From assembly GCF_002571225.1 (NCBI RefSeq), contig NZ_NVEC01000062.1:1-36971 (forward strand): 36,971 nucleotides of DNA, in the 5' to 3' direction. The position numbers were made by a program, and so were the translations under genes. The notes beneath the pieces are model-generated. The model saw only the letters and a program-made list of their open reading frames with translations. It was not told the DNA's origin and did not search any database. This stretch comes from Bacillus sp. AFS059628 (lineage in GTDB: Bacteria > Bacillota > Bacilli > Bacillales > Bacillaceae_G). Positions 15,623-23,077 of this stretch are shown here, in pieces. Position 1 is the stretch's first letter, and every line of letters begins with the position of its first letter.

Positions 15623-16432
15623 ATGGTCAGATTTCTTGGTGTTATTATTGGTTCTATTATTATTGCGATTGCCTTTAATCTTTTCCTTATCCCCCACAAA
15701 ATTTTAAGTAGTGGAATTGGCGGAATTGCTATTATTTTAGGGATTGTAACTCCTGTAAACACAGGTATTATTAACTTTGTATTAAACTTACCTATCCTTA
15801 TTTTAGGATACATAGGTCTTGGAAAAAAAGTCATTTTCAACACAATTATCTCTGTTATTGTATTATCTGTTGCATTATACTATGTTCCAGTGAAAGTCGT
15901 CGCAACAGATCCGCTTTTATCATCTATCTTTGGTGGTGTCATTGCCGGAGCTGGTATCGGTCTTGTTTTTAACTGTAATGGATCAACTGGTGGATTTGAT
16001 ATTATCGGTATGTTGTTGTCTCGCAAAAGAGATATTAAACTTGGCGGATTCCTTATTGTTTTAAATGCAGTCGTTGTAATCATTGCAGGATTCTTCTTCA
16101 CTTGGGATGTCGCTCTTACAAGCTTACTTTCAATTTATGTAACTGGTAAAGTTATCGATGCCATTCATACGAAACATCGAAAGGTTACACTTATGATTGT
16201 AACAAATGAAGCAGAAAAAATGAAAAAACAACTTCTTTCAACTGTTGTACGTGGAATTACATTACTTGATGGCGAAGGTGCTTATTCTAGCGAAAAGAAA
16301 CGTGTACTTATGACAGTCGTTTCTCGTGAAGAATTAGCAAGCATGAAATTAACAATTTCTGAAATTGACCCTCATGCATTCGTTAACATTACCGAAACGG
16401 TTGAAGTATTAGGATTGTTTAGAAAAGGTTAA
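15623..16432 (+). CDS. YitT-family membrane protein (DUF2179)
   Basis: This 269-residue protein has about five N-terminal membrane segments (for example LGVIIGSIIIAIAFNLFLIPH and GGIAIILGIVTPVNTGIINF). They are followed by a cytosolic DUF2179 domain from about residue 190 (HRKVTLMIVTNEAEKMKKQL...LDGEGAYSSEKKRVLMTVVSREEL). The motif FNCNGSTGGFDIIGMLLS is typical of YitT proteins, whose function is unknown, though transport or sensing is suspected. An ATG at 15593 is in frame without a ribosome binding site; the ATG at 15623 follows GAAGGACGGGAAAGAG and fits the usual N terminus MVRFLGVIIG. It is convergent with the VOC gene. Confidence 0.85.
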   Translation: MVRFLGVIIGSIIIAIAFNLFLIPHKILSSGIGGIAIILGIVTPVNTGIINFVLNLPILILGYIGLGKKVIFNTIISVIVLSVALYYVPVKVVATDPLLSSIFGGVIAGAGIGLVFNCNGSTGGFDIIGMLLSRKRDIKLGGFLIVLNAVVVIIAGFFFTWDVALTSLLSIYVTGKVIDAIHTKHRKVTLMIVTNEAEKMKKQLLSTVVRGITLLDGEGAYSSEKKRVLMTVVSREELASMKLTISEIDPHAFVNITETVEVLGLFRKG

Positions 16433-16461
16433 AAAACTAGGTGGATTTCAACCTAGTTTTT
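16432..16461. terminator. Bidirectional terminator between YitT and VOC genes
   Basis: An 11-bp perfect stem (AAAAACTAGGT / ACCTAGTTTTT) with an 8-nt loop lies between convergent genes and overlaps the VOC gene's stop codon. Confidence 0.85.
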
Positions 16462-16824
16462 ATTTTCCATAAATTCAATTCGATTTCCGAACGGGTCTGA
16501 CACGTAAAATCTAATTACATCTGGACGTGCATGGTCATCTATTACTTCAATACCTCGCTTTATTAACTCTTGTTTAAATTCATCAATTTTTAAAACATAA
16601 AAAGCTGGATGTGCTTTTTTTGCTGGATTGAAATTTTGCTCAACTCCGATATGAATCTCTTGATTTCCACACTTAAACCAACATCCACCACGCTTCTTTA
16701 ATTCCTCTGGCTTCAGGATTTCCTCCATACCTATTGTTTCACCATAAAACGCTCGCGCTTCTTCTTCACACCCTACAGGCGCAGCTACTTGTACATGATC
16801 GATCCCTTGAATATAATTTCTCAT
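16453..16824 (-). CDS. VOC-family (glyoxalase-like) protein
   Basis: This 123-residue protein is a single vicinal oxygen chelate fold unit. It begins IQGIDHVQVAAPVGCEEEARAFYGETIGM, continues with HPAFYVLKIDEFKQELIKRG, and ends with the characteristic FYVSDPFGNRIEFME. The visible metal-ligand candidates are His10 in the first strand and Glu118 in the RIEFME strand. The family includes lactoylglutathione lyase, fosfomycin resistance and dioxygenases; the reaction cannot be told from the sequence. It is monocistronic and divergent from the histidine kinase. Confidence 0.8.
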   Translation of the reverse strand: MRNYIQGIDHVQVAAPVGCEEEARAFYGETIGMEEILKPEELKKRGGCWFKCGNQEIHIGVEQNFNPAKKAHPAFYVLKIDEFKQELIKRGIEVIDDHARPDVIRFYVSDPFGNRIEFMENKN

Positions 16825-17060
16825 TTTCTCTCCCCCTCTTCTACCCTAATGTTATACAGAAAACCCACTTTTGTAACTTACAAAAGGTTTATAAAACAAT
16901 ATAAGCTCCCCTTATTACCACCTGGCACTCACTTTGCAAAAAATAAAGAAAACAAAATTTATTATATAACTTCCATTTTTTATAGAAATACACGTTACAT
17001 CTATATTATAGTTATGAATAGACAAATCTTTTTAGATGCTATTTGTACGGAGGAACTATT

Positions 17061-18593
17061 ATGAGTCGTAAAAAATATTCATCAACTCAAAGAAAACGTC
17101 ATCCGAACATTTCTAGACGTTTGCGAAACCATATACAAGATCGTTCATTAACAGAAATGTACGCATCTCTGTTCAAACATAATCCTGATAGTATTATTTC
17201 ATTAAATTTGGAGGGCATTATTTTACATATAAATCCTTCTGCCGAAAAAATATTAGGTTATACTTCTTTAGAATTAGAACAGAAAAATATTACCTCTATT
17301 TTAGAAGCCCATATTTCTGAGCAAGTATTACAAAATATAAAGAATACGGAAGCGGATAATCAACAAGAATATATTTTATCTATTTATCATAAAAATGGAT
17401 TCTTATTAGACGTCGTAACAAAACTAGTTCCTATTTTTGTCCAAAATCGTCTAACTGGCGTATATGCCATTATGAAACCTCTTGAAAAATCAGAAAGAAT
17501 TGAGAATATGCTAAAAGAAAGTGAGAAGAGATTACGTACATTAGTGGACTCCATGCCTGCGTTTGTTATATTTAAGGATCATGAAGGACGCTGGCTTGAA
17601 GCAAATGACTATGCACTTTCTTGTTTCAATTTCCACCATGTACCTTATCACGGGAAAAAAGATAGTGAACTCATTCAATATAACGAAGCCTACCGAGAAG
17701 CTTTTTTACATTGTGAAGAAGTGGACGAACTAGCATGGCAACAAAGACAAATTCTTCATGGTGAGGAATTCATTATTCATAGAGATGATTCCGACCTAAT
17801 CTTAAGTATATCGAAAGTTCCACTTTATCATCCTGACGGCTCGCGAAAAGGTATTATCGTAATGGGAAGAGACGTTACCGAGCTAAAAGAAACGGAAAAG
17901 TTATTACGAAAATCAGAAAAGCTCGCAGTAGTCGGACAACTGACAGCTGGAATCGCCCATGAAATTCGAAATCCACTCACTTCTCTAAAAGGTTTTCTAA
18001 CATTGCTACTTCCTGAAATCAACGAGGAGCAAAAATGGTATATCGATGTTATGTTAAGTGAGATTTCACAGATGGAATCTATCACTAGTCAATTTATGGC
18101 GATGTCTAAACCACAAGTATTATCTATCCAAACTTGTAACATACAAGCTTTAATTGAAGAGGTCGTTACATTTATTTTACCAACTGCTGTTATGCATAGT
18201 GTTCATATTATTATGGATCATTTTGATTACAAACATGATATTCAATGTGATGGTAACCAATTAAAACAAGTTTTTATAAATATATTAAAAAATGCGATAG
18301 AAGCGATGCCAAATGGCGGAAATATTTACATCCAAACAAAACCATTAGATGATACCTTTATTTTAATACGGATTATTGACGAAGGCTGCGGTATCCCAGA
18401 AGATCGTATCTCTCGTCTAGGCGAACCATTTTACAGTTTAAAAGAAAAGGGAACGGGACTAGGATTAATGATGTGTTACAAAATAATTGAGGAACATCAT
18501 GGTAAATTACACATTGCAAGCGAATTAAATAAAGGTACGATCGTTGACATTCAATTACCGCTTTCTTCATCTCATCTTGCAATTCAGTCGTAA
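17061..18593 (+). CDS. Orphan soluble PAS-PAS sensor histidine kinase (sporulation-kinase type)
   Basis: This 510-residue kinase has no membrane segment. PAS domains occur at about 32-140 (MYASLFKHNPDSIISLNLEG) and 155-275 (ESEKRLRTLVDSMPAFVIFKDHEG). A HisKA dimerisation helix follows with the phosphoacceptor His300 in LTAGIAHEIRNPLTSLKGFL, then a GHKL ATPase with NILKNAIEAM, DEGCGIP and GTGLGLMM boxes. The soluble PAS architecture and H-box sequence resemble the Bacillus KinA/KinE-type kinases that feed the Spo0A phosphorelay; this role is inferred. No response regulator gene is adjacent. The ATG at 17061 follows GGAGGAACTATT. The basic N terminus (SRKKYSSTQRKRHPNISRRLRNH) is unusual. Confidence 0.85.
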   Translation: MSRKKYSSTQRKRHPNISRRLRNHIQDRSLTEMYASLFKHNPDSIISLNLEGIILHINPSAEKILGYTSLELEQKNITSILEAHISEQVLQNIKNTEADNQQEYILSIYHKNGFLLDVVTKLVPIFVQNRLTGVYAIMKPLEKSERIENMLKESEKRLRTLVDSMPAFVIFKDHEGRWLEANDYALSCFNFHHVPYHGKKDSELIQYNEAYREAFLHCEEVDELAWQQRQILHGEEFIIHRDDSDLILSISKVPLYHPDGSRKGIIVMGRDVTELKETEKLLRKSEKLAVVGQLTAGIAHEIRNPLTSLKGFLTLLLPEINEEQKWYIDVMLSEISQMESITSQFMAMSKPQVLSIQTCNIQALIEEVVTFILPTAVMHSVHIIMDHFDYKHDIQCDGNQLKQVFINILKNAIEAMPNGGNIYIQTKPLDDTFILIRIIDEGCGIPEDRISRLGEPFYSLKEKGTGLGLMMCYKIIEEHHGKLHIASELNKGTIVDIQLPLSSSHLAIQS

Positions 18594-18598
18594 ATAAT

Positions 18599-18637
18599 AA
18601 AAGAAGCATCTGCTAATTGTTAGCAGATGCTTCTTTT
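18599..18637. terminator. Bidirectional terminator between the kinase and hydrolase genes
   Basis: A perfect 18-bp stem (AAAAGAAGCATCTGCTAA type) with a 3-nt loop and a T run fills the gap between two convergent genes. Confidence 0.9.
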
Positions 18638-19246
18638 TTAAAATGCTTTGTCATACCATTCTTTTGCTTTTTCTACTTCACTCATTGTTAATTGATGCCC
18701 TCTATTTTCCCAATGCATTGTTACATTAGCGTTTGCATCTTCTAATAGTACCTGTAATTCCTCTGACTCTCCTGATGAACAAATCGGGTCATTTGTCCCA
18801 GCAGCAATAAACACGGATTTTCCTGCTAAATTAGGCAATTGTGTTCCTCTTCTAGGCACCATTGGGTGATGAAGCATAGCGCCTTTTAATGCATTTTCGT
18901 AATGGAATAATAAGCTTGCAGCAATGTTTGCTCCATTTGAATAACCGATAGCTACAATGTTATTTCTATCAAATTCATATGTTTTTGCAGCTTCATCTAA
19001 AAACTCATTTAATTCTTTCGTACGGAAAATTAAATCTTCTTCATCAAAAATACCTTCTGCCAATCTACGGAAGAAACGTGGCATACCATTTTCTAATACA
19101 TTACCTCTAACACTTAATACAGATGCTTCTAGGTCAATTATTTCTGCAAGTGGTAATAAATCTAATTCATTACCTCCTGTACCATGAAGTAATAACAACA
19201 CTGGTTTTGACGTATCTTTTCCTTTTTGAAAAACATGTTTCATCAT
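18638..19246 (-). CDS. mhqD: Alpha/beta hydrolase, MhqD-like carboxylesterase
   Basis: This 202-residue serine hydrolase belongs to the phospholipase/carboxylesterase group. Residues show the oxyanion LLLHGTGGNE, the nucleophile elbow AIGYSNGAN, an acidic residue in IAAGTNDPICSSGE and the catalytic His in ENRGHQLT. The closest pattern I know is MhqD of B. subtilis, induced by quinones and electrophiles. Here it follows the ring-cleaving dioxygenase gene by 24 nt on the same strand, so the two form one operon under the MhqR-type operators at 20308-20384. The product probably hydrolyses a ring-cleavage or quinone-conjugate ester, but the substrate is not established. Confidence 0.8.
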   Translation of the reverse strand: MMKHVFQKGKDTSKPVLLLLHGTGGNELDLLPLAEIIDLEASVLSVRGNVLENGMPRFFRRLAEGIFDEEDLIFRTKELNEFLDEAAKTYEFDRNNIVAIGYSNGANIAASLLFHYENALKGAMLHHPMVPRRGTQLPNLAGKSVFIAAGTNDPICSSGESEELQVLLEDANANVTMHWENRGHQLTMSEVEKAKEWYDKAF

Positions 19247-19270
19247 AATCCTTTTCCCCTTTCAATCACT

Positions 19271-20209
19271 TTAATCTAAATGTCTCACTTCAAATGGTAG
19301 AAGTGTTTGTTCAATTTGTTTTCTATGTGATTCATATTGCTCCGGTAACTTTAATTCCTCACCCATCGTCTCTAACGATTCGTCATGAGCGAAACCAGGA
19401 GGGTCTGTTGCAATTTCAAATAAGATTTCCCCGTGTTCTCTAAAATAAATTGCGTTAAAATAATTTCGATCTTGTACAGGTGTTACGTGATATCCAAAAC
19501 GAGTCACATGCTCTTTCCAGTCTAGTTGATCATCATCGTCAGTCGCTCTCCAAGCAATATGATGAACTGTACCAACACCCATTTGACCACGCCCGATTGT
19601 TGACAACCTCAAGTCGATAACATTCCCAATATCAGCAGAAGAACGGAATCGAACGAATTCACCTTCTTCTCCAATTTTCTCAAGACCCATAACATGCTCT
19701 AATAATTCAGCAGTTTTTTGAGGTTGTGCAGATAAAAGAACAGCACCGCCAAATCCTTTAATCGCTACTTCTGGCGTAACTTCTCCAAAAGTCCAGTTAT
19801 TTAATTCGCCCTCTTCTCTTTCTACTAATTCTATATGCAAACCATGTGGATCATCAAATTCTAAATACTGCTCTCCAAATCGAGTCATTTTTGTATACGC
19901 AACATCGAATTTTTCTAATCTATGTTTCCAAAACTCCATTGCACCTTTTGGTACGACATAAGACGTAATGCCTACTTGACCATCCCCAATAATGCCTTGA
20001 CGAGCACCAGCCCATGGGAAAAACGTAATAATTGTTCCTGGTTTTCCTCCTTCATTCCCAAAATAAAGATGGTACGTGCCTGGATCATCAAAATTCACAG
20101 TTTGTTTTACTAAACGTAACCCTAATACACCAGCATAAAAATCTACATTTTCTTGTGGATGCCCTACGATTGCTGTAATATGATGGATCCCCATTGTTTT
20201 CTTTTCCAT
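19271..20209 (-). CDS. mhqO: Ring-cleaving dioxygenase, MhqO-like
   Basis: This 312-residue protein has two vicinal oxygen chelate modules. The first starts MGIHHITAIVGHPQENVDFYAGVLGLRLVKQT, with HGLHIELVERE near its end. The second starts IKGFGGAVLLSAQPQKTAELLEHVMGL, contains VGTVHHIAWRA and ends EILFEIATDPPGF. The metal ligands of extradiol dioxygenases (two His and one Glu) are therefore plausible. B. subtilis MhqO is induced by methylhydroquinone and catechol under MhqR. The ATG at 20209 follows AAGGAG by 8 nt; the GTG at 20218 overlaps that site. The gene is first in a two-gene operon with mhqD, behind a promoter bracketed by MhqR-type palindromes. Confidence 0.85.
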   Translation of the reverse strand: MEKKTMGIHHITAIVGHPQENVDFYAGVLGLRLVKQTVNFDDPGTYHLYFGNEGGKPGTIITFFPWAGARQGIIGDGQVGITSYVVPKGAMEFWKHRLEKFDVAYTKMTRFGEQYLEFDDPHGLHIELVEREEGELNNWTFGEVTPEVAIKGFGGAVLLSAQPQKTAELLEHVMGLEKIGEEGEFVRFRSSADIGNVIDLRLSTIGRGQMGVGTVHHIAWRATDDDDQLDWKEHVTRFGYHVTPVQDRNYFNAIYFREHGEILFEIATDPPGFAHDESLETMGEELKLPEQYESHRKQIEQTLLPFEVRHLD

Positions 20210-20307
20210 TTCGTTCACTCCTTTTTAGTCCCTTATAAAAGTTTTTATACATTAAAATTCATTATTCATTTTGTCCATACTGCAAAGTAAATCCACTATT
20301 ATTATTT

Positions 20308-20325
20308 TATCTCGAATTCAAGATA
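20308..20325 (-). promoter_or_regulatory. MhqR-type operator, downstream of mhqO transcription start
   Basis: TATCTCGAATTCAAGATA matches the MhqR inverted repeat tATCTcgaATtcgAGATa with one imperfect position. It begins just after the predicted start point of the mhqO promoter, where binding would block elongation or initiation. Confidence 0.7.
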
Positions 20326-20336
20326 TCAATTATAAA

Positions 20337-20365
20337 ATTATACATCCATATCTAGTTCATCGCAA
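20337..20365 (-). promoter_or_regulatory. Sigma-A promoter of the mhqO-mhqD operon
   Basis: On the minus strand TTGCGA (20360-20365) and a perfect TATAAT (20337-20342) are 17 nt apart. The -35 overlaps the edge of the palindromic operator at 20364-20387 and the start point falls just before the second operator. Confidence 0.7.
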
Positions 20366-20387
20366 TTATCTCGAATTCGAGATAATT
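20364..20387. promoter_or_regulatory. Perfect 24-bp palindromic MhqR-type operator
   Basis: The core TATCTCGAATTCGAGATA (20367-20384) is the MhqR consensus as I remember it, and the symmetry extends three bases on each side to a perfect 24-bp palindrome. It overlaps the -35 of the mhqO promoter. Confidence 0.75.
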
Positions 20388-20434
20388 TCCAAAAAATATT
20401 TACTCCACCTGAAATCTTTATTAGTAACACAAAT

Positions 20435-20452
20435 TATCTTGAATTTAAACTT
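20435..20452. promoter_or_regulatory. Degenerate MhqR-type half operator
   Basis: TATCTTGAATTTAAACTT keeps the left half of the operator but the right half is eroded. It may be a weak auxiliary site or a decayed copy. Confidence 0.35.
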
Positions 20453-20502
20453 ATTATAAGTTACTTACTTTTAGTTGTCAACAAGTTCCTTATTTTCATT
20501 TT

Positions 20503-20664
20503 AAATAAAGTGAAACTTTAATCAGTGGGGGTTTTCTTCATCCTCCACTGATTATTAGCCCTCATCAATCGGACTTTTATGTGCAGCCCGCCCCCCCACC
20601 TAAATTCTTTACTTTCGCTGAATTTTGAGGTGGGGATCTTACTACCCATTAAAGTGGGATAAAA
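20503..20664 (+). repeat. bcr-like mobile repeat element, about 160 bp
   Basis: This copy starts with AAATAAAGTGAAACTTTAATC, identical to the complement of the window's first bases. Next come the AATCAGTGGGGG hairpin, a second inverted pair (CCCCACCT / AGGTGGGG) and an end near AAAGTGGGATAAA. Length and structure fit the bcr1-type repeats of the B. cereus group. Exact ends are uncertain. Confidence 0.6.
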
Positions 20665-20691
20665 AGAGAGTAAACGCCAGTTTACTCTCTT
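20664..20691 (-). terminator. Terminator of putP
   Basis: A perfect 12-bp stem (AAGAGAGTAAAC / GTTTACTCTCTT) with a GCCA loop is followed on the minus strand by TTTTTATCC. It lies 6 nt after the putP stop. Confidence 0.85.
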
Positions 20692-20697
20692 CGCTAA

Positions 20698-22176
20698 TTA
20701 TTTCGTTTCCTCTTCGAGCACTGCTTCCATCTCATTAAATTCACGATGAATTGCTTTCACTGGTTCTTTCGTTACTAAACTTACAATAATAACAGCTAAT
20801 AAGCTACAGAAGAATCCAGGTACCATTTCATACATAGTCGCTTTTAAACTTGGAATTTGTACCCAAGTAATTACAACTACTGCACCTACAATCATCCCTG
20901 CAAGAACGCCCCATTTGTTCGTTCTCTTCCAATATAAACTTAATAAAATTGCTGGTCCGAATGCTGAACCGAATCCTGCCCAAGCATAACCGACAAGTGT
21001 TAAAATTGTATCACTTGGATGATACGCTAAAACAACTGCAATCATAGCTACTACTAATACTGACAGTCTACCGATAAATACAAGTTCTTTATCATTTGCA
21101 TTACGACGGAAAAATGTTTTATAGAAATCTTCCGTTACAGCACTTGAAATAACGAGTAATTGCGAGGAAATACTACTCATAATCGAAGCCAAAATAGCTG
21201 ATAGTAAAAACCCAGTGATGTACGGGTGGAATAAAATATTTGAGAATGTTACGAAGACCATTTCTGGGTCTTGTAATGTCGCATTATTTTTAGCGTAATA
21301 AGCAATACCAATTAGTCCAGTAAGCATTGCACCTATAATTGAAATTGTCATCCAACCGATACCGATTCTACGAGATGTTTTTAAATCTTTAATAGAGGTA
21401 ATTGCCATAAAGCGGACAATAATATGCGGTTGACCAAAATACCCAAGACCCCATGCTAAAAATGAAATAATACCAAGAATTGTAGTCCCTTTAAACATAT
21501 CTAAACGCGATGCATCAACTTGCTTAATTGTATTGAATGTTTCTGTTACACCGCCCACATCTGTAAAAGCAACAATTGGTACTAATACAAGAGCAATAAA
21601 CATAATACACCCTTGCACAAAGTCGGTCCAACTTACTGCTAAAAAGCCACCGAATAGTGTATAAGCAACTACGACACCGACAGTTACAAATAAACCAACT
21701 TTATAATCTAGGTTGAAAGAGTTCTCAAACAAACGTCCACCTGATACTAAACCAGCCGACGCATAAAATGTGAAAAATACTAAAATGACGATAGCGGAGA
21801 CAAAACGAAGTATTTTCGTACGATCTTTAAATCGATTCTCTAAAAAGTCTGGAATCGTAATTGAATCATTTGCCACTTCTGTATACGTTCGCAAACGCGG
21901 GGCAAGAATTAAATAGTTTGCATAAGCACCTATTAATAAACCTATCGCAATCCATACACTTGATAATCCTGTTGCATACATCGCACCAGGTAATCCCATT
22001 AGCATCCAACCACTCATGTCAGAAGCACCAGCTGATAAAGCTGTAACTGCTGGACCGAGTCCCCTTCCGCCTAACATATAATCTGATAAATCGGATGTCT
22101 TCTTATAAGACCAATAACCGATATACAACATACCTGCCATATAAATAGCAAGCGAAACCATAATCTCAATCTTCAC
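20698..22176 (-). CDS. putP: Sodium/proline symporter
   Basis: This is a member of the sodium:solute symporter family, about 492 residues and thirteen membrane segments. Recognisable motifs are YMLGGRGLGPAVTALSAGASDMSGWMLMGLPGA (first helix pair), GGFLAVSWTDFVQGCIMF and GYAWAGFGSAFGPAILLSLYWKRTNKWG, the PutP/OpuE pattern. It imports L-proline with Na+ for nutrition or osmoprotection. The frame opens with TTG at 22179 and then GTG at 22176; the GTG is preferred with GGGAGAG 5 nt upstream. It is monocistronic with its own terminator. No proline catabolic gene is adjacent. Confidence 0.88.
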   Translation of the reverse strand: MKIEIMVSLAIYMAGMLYIGYWSYKKTSDLSDYMLGGRGLGPAVTALSAGASDMSGWMLMGLPGAMYATGLSSVWIAIGLLIGAYANYLILAPRLRTYTEVANDSITIPDFLENRFKDRTKILRFVSAIVILVFFTFYASAGLVSGGRLFENSFNLDYKVGLFVTVGVVVAYTLFGGFLAVSWTDFVQGCIMFIALVLVPIVAFTDVGGVTETFNTIKQVDASRLDMFKGTTILGIISFLAWGLGYFGQPHIIVRFMAITSIKDLKTSRRIGIGWMTISIIGAMLTGLIGIAYYAKNNATLQDPEMVFVTFSNILFHPYITGFLLSAILASIMSSISSQLLVISSAVTEDFYKTFFRRNANDKELVFIGRLSVLVVAMIAVVLAYHPSDTILTLVGYAWAGFGSAFGPAILLSLYWKRTNKWGVLAGMIVGAVVVITWVQIPSLKATMYEMVPGFFCSLLAVIIVSLVTKEPVKAIHREFNEMEAVLEEETK

Positions 22177-22452
22177 CAAATCTCTCCCTTAGTTACATAA
22201 GCCATTCAAAATTTCGAAAAATGACTTTTTCTATTTTCTTGTTTTCGCTTATGGTTCCCTACCTTACCAAACATTTTTTGTTCTTTCAAGTGAACAAGCC
22301 CTTTTCACTACATGTGAAAACCGCTATAAACGCCTTTATCCCAGTGGATTACCCGGCTTTCAAAAGAAAACAAAGTAAAAATATTCAGAAAATACAACAC
22401 TGTTTTTTTATACCCTGTTTTCATTCTTTTATCAGACAAATTTTTAAAAGAA

Positions 22453-22478
22453 AAAAGCCATACGAATGTATGACTTTT
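22453..22478 (-). terminator. Terminator after the CcdC gene
   Basis: An 11-bp stem (22453-22463 with 22468-22478, one G-T pair) with a 4-nt loop overlaps the gene's stop codon and is followed on the minus strand by a T run. Confidence 0.75.
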
Positions 22479-22965
22479 AGCTTATTGACATCGCGATTTT
22501 CTCTTTCTCTACGTATACTTTGCGAAATTTTATATAGCAGCCAATTCGCCAAGGCACTATATAACAAACTGCAAGAGTATAGAAAAGAATGCCGATTGAC
22601 TTTGGATCTAAACCTTGTAAATGCCTTCTAAAGTAAGCACGTAAAAGAACGATAACTAAAAATGTAGCAATAAAAGCAATACTTTTTTTCGCATAAATTT
22701 GGCCATCTTCTCTCACTTCATACCCACTTAAAATAATAAGTGGAATTGACAATAACAGTCCAATTCCAGCAGCTACCTCAATTTGCCAACTAGCAAGTTG
22801 TATCGGTGCAGCATATAAAGACAAACCTGGTAATAAAAAGAATAATGGCAGTAATAGTCGTCTTCCCTTATTTTTAATAGGGCGATTCATAGAGCGCATA
22901 CGCCTAAATATAACGATCCCTATGACGAGTAAAAAAATTGTAATACTGTACGAACCTTGTTGCAA
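22477..22965 (-). CDS. CcdC-family membrane protein (DUF1453)
   Basis: This 162-residue membrane protein has about four or five hydrophobic segments (SITIFLLVIGIVIF, LLLPLFFLLPGLSLYA, AAGIGLLLSIPLIILSGYEV, IAFIATFLVIVLLRAYFR). It ends in a cytosolic tail. The RRMRSMNRPIKNKGRRLLLP stretch and GYEVREDGQIYAKKS are characteristic of CcdC/YneJ, a protein of unknown role linked in B. subtilis to ccdA and cytochrome c maturation. The frame opens at 23010, but a TTG at 22965 with GGGGAGAG 6 nt upstream gives a length close to the B. subtilis protein. No ccdA neighbour is present here. Confidence 0.7.
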   Translation of the reverse strand: MQQGSYSITIFLLVIGIVIFRRMRSMNRPIKNKGRRLLLPLFFLLPGLSLYAAPIQLASWQIEVAAGIGLLLSIPLIILSGYEVREDGQIYAKKSIAFIATFLVIVLLRAYFRRHLQGLDPKSIGILFYTLAVCYIVPWRIGCYIKFRKVYVEKEKIAMSIS

Positions 22966-23077
22966 ATAAATCTCTCCCCAAAAACAGGTATTTTTAAAAT
23001 ACTTTCCCATTATACTCCTAATATTCTCTGAATAATATAATTATCCTACGAAAAAATCCTACATATTAAATATACTT

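Larger units (their letters stand above)
20210..20697. other. Intergenic region holding mhq control sites and a bcr-like repeat
   Basis: This 488-nt gap carries the mhqO promoter with its operators, a degenerate third operator, the repeat element at 20503-20664 and the putP terminator. A mhqR repressor gene is not present here. Confidence 0.6.

Noticed and set aside
22221-22631. Open frame of 136 codons on the plus strand
   Set aside because: It runs through the CcdC terminator and coding region in antisense and lacks a ribosome binding site or recognisable motifs.
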